This document shows, piece by piece, positions 6,949 to 8,052 of a stretch of DNA of 8,052 nucleotides (position 1 is the first letter of the stretch; each line of letters starts with the position of its first letter). Source of the stretch: Comamonadaceae bacterium. GTDB lineage: Bacteria; Pseudomonadota; Gammaproteobacteria; Burkholderiales; Burkholderiaceae_C. Below the pieces are notes generated by a model that was not told where the DNA came from, made no database searches, and saw only the letters and a program-made list of their open reading frames with translations. The DNA lies in NCBI GenBank assembly GCA_021286965.1, contig JAJTBK010000033.1:1-8052 (forward strand), in the 5' to 3' direction. Position numbers and translations under genes: made by a program.

Positions 6949-6979
6949 TAAAATCGGATGGTTACGAAGCGGTTACCGC
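6949..6979 (+). promoter_or_regulatory. Possible aldolase promoter -10 and leader repeats
   Basis: TAAAAT (6949-6954) matches TATAAT at 5 of 6 positions, but no good -35 lies at the right distance. Just downstream, GGTTAC occurs twice (6960-6965 and 6971-6976) with an 11-base period. The second copy lies within the 11-base palindrome GCGGT-T-ACCGC (6969-6979). Such helical-turn spacing suits an operator, but no regulator can be named. A second weak pair, TTACGA (6962-6967) and TTTTAT (6985-6990) with 17-base spacing, is an alternative promoter. Confidence 0.25.
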
Positions 6980-7015
6980 CGCGCTTTTATCCACCCTCGA
7001 ACGGACACACACACC

Positions 7016-8052
7016 ATGCCCCTCGTCTCGATGCGCGAACTGCTCGACCATGCCGCCGCCAACGGCTACGGCATCCCCGCTTTCAACGTCAACAACCTGG
7101 AGCAGGTGCAGGCCGTGATGGCCGCAGCCGACGAGGTCGGCGCCCCCGTCATCCTGCAGGCGAGCGCCGGCGCGCGCAAATATGCCGGCGAGAGCTTTAT
7201 CAAGCACCTGATCGCCGCCGCCGCCGAAGCCTACCCGCACAGCCCGCTGGTCATGCACCAGGACCACGGCACCAGCCCCGCCATCTGCCAGGGCGCGCTT
7301 GATCTGGGCTTTGGCTCGGTGATGATGGACGGCAGCCTGCGCGAAGACGGCAAGACCCCGTCTGACTTCGACTACAACGTGCGCGTGACGCAGGAAGTGG
7401 TGGCCATGGCGCACAAGATCGGCGCCACCGTCGAAGGCGAACTCGGTTGCCTGGGCAGCCTGGAAACGGGCGAAGCCGGTGAGGAAGACGGCGTCGGCGC
7501 CGTCGGCAAGCTCGACCACAGCCAGATGCTGACCGACCCCGAGGAGGCCGCCCAGTTCGTCAAGGCGACGCAGCTCGACGCCCTGGCGATTGCCATTGGC
7601 ACCAGCCACGGCGCCTACAAGTTCACCCGCCCGCCCACGGGCGACGTGCTGGCGATCTCGCGCGTGAAGGAAATCCACGCCCGCATCCCCAATACCCACC
7701 TGGTGATGCACGGCAGCTCCAGCGTGCCGCAAGACCTGCTGGCCATCATCAACCAGTACGGCGGCAAGATGAAGCAGACCTACGGCGTGCCCGTGTCCGA
7801 GATCCAGGAAGCCATCAAGCACGGCGTGCGCAAGATCAACATCGACACCGACATCCGCATGGCCATGACCGGCGCGGTGCGCAAGTTCCAGGTCGAGAAT
7901 CCCGACAAATTCGACATGCGCGAATGGATGAAGCCGGCGCGCGAAGCCGCCAAGGCGATCTGCAAGCAGCGCTACCTGGAGTTTGGCTGCGAAGGCCAGG
8001 CCGCCAAGATCAAGGGCATTGCGCTGTCCGTCATGGCGCAAAAATACAGCGC
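7016..8052 (+). CDS. fba: Class II fructose-1,6-bisphosphate aldolase, Calvin-cycle subtype, 3' end missing
   Basis: The window holds 345 codons of a protein usually about 354 residues long, so only some ten residues are missing. The Zn-dependent enzyme cleaves or forms fructose 1,6-bisphosphate from dihydroxyacetone phosphate and glyceraldehyde 3-phosphate, serving glycolysis, gluconeogenesis and, in autotrophs, the Calvin cycle. Visible active-site residues are Asp83 and His84 in VMHQDHG, Glu142 in [11 protein letters not shown], His198 in GTSHGAYKF, His232 in VMHGSSSVP, and Asn275/Asp277 in KINIDTDIR. The long [19 protein letters not shown] loop and the close match to CbbA-like proteins point to the Calvin subtype (FruBisAldo II B), not the E. 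coli FbaA type. The subtype alone does not prove carbon fixation, since heterotrophic Burkholderiales also carry it. ATG 7016 gives the family start [14 protein letters not shown]; the ribosome site is weak (ACGGA at 7001-7005). It lies 94 bases after pyk, with no clear terminator between them. Confidence 0.96.
   Translation, partial: MPLVSMRELLDHAAANGYGIPAFNVNNLEQVQAVMAAADEVGAPVILQASAGARKYAGESFIKHLIAAAAEAYPHSPLVMHQDHGTSPAICQGALDLGFGSVMMDGSLREDGKTPSDFDYNVRVTQEVVAMAHKIGATVEGELGCLGSLETGEAGEEDGVGAVGKLDHSQMLTDPEEAAQFVKATQLDALAIAIGTSHGAYKFTRPPTGDVLAISRVKEIHARIPNTHLVMHGSSSVPQDLLAIINQYGGKMKQTYGVPVSEIQEAIKHGVRKINIDTDIRMAMTGAVRKFQVENPDKFDMREWMKPAREAAKAICKQRYLEFGCEGQAAKIKGIALSVMAQKYS

Noticed and set aside
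6962..8041. Reverse-strand ORF of 359 codons opposite fba
   Set aside because: It is a shadow of the aldolase gene, with no motif and no ribosome site recognised.

Overview
The window is GC-rich, gene-dense chromosomal DNA in which every gene supported is on the + strand. Codons strongly favour G or C in the third position. The protein types (a Calvin-type class II aldolase, PykA-like pyruvate kinase, proteobacterial SucCD and aminopeptidase P) and a short intergenic repeat of a kind I recall from Comamonadaceae suggest a betaproteobacterium of order Burkholderiales, probably Comamonadaceae (Acidovorax-like). This placement rests on recognition, not on a search.

Layout. Positions 1-1387 hold the 3' end of sucC and the whole of sucD (succinyl-CoA synthetase, TCA cycle), closed by a clear intrinsic terminator at 1411-1444. 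A lower-GC gap follows with a plausible sigma70 promoter (1480-1507). It leads into a signalling cluster: a possible 26-codon leader ORF (1533-1613) whose stop overlaps the next start as ATGA, a PP2C-type protein phosphatase (1610-2431), a two-domain FHA protein (2478-3113), and a metallo-beta-lactamase-fold hydrolase resembling class II cyclic-nucleotide phosphodiesterases (3134-3919). The hydrolase stop codon lies inside an intergenic repeat (about 3911-3977), which is followed by a strong GC hairpin (3984-4007). Next come aminopeptidase P (4025-5407), pyruvate kinase (5485-6921) and class II fructose-bisphosphate aldolase (7016 to beyond the window end).

How the genes fit together. The window starts and ends with central carbon metabolism: SucCD in the TCA cycle, and pyruvate kinase with aldolase in glycolysis or gluconeogenesis. 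The middle looks like a phosphorylation-signalling module: PP2C removes phosphate from Ser/Thr, and the first FHA domain should bind phosphothreonine. No kinase is visible, so it would have to be encoded elsewhere. No tRNA, rRNA, CRISPR array, insertion sequence or phage gene was seen, and no gap exceeds 300 bases. I found no clearly novel system. The points most worth checking are the coupled small ORF before the phosphatase, the kinase-less PP2C-FHA-hydrolase cluster, the repeat at the end of the hydrolase gene, and the inverted repeat in front of pyk.
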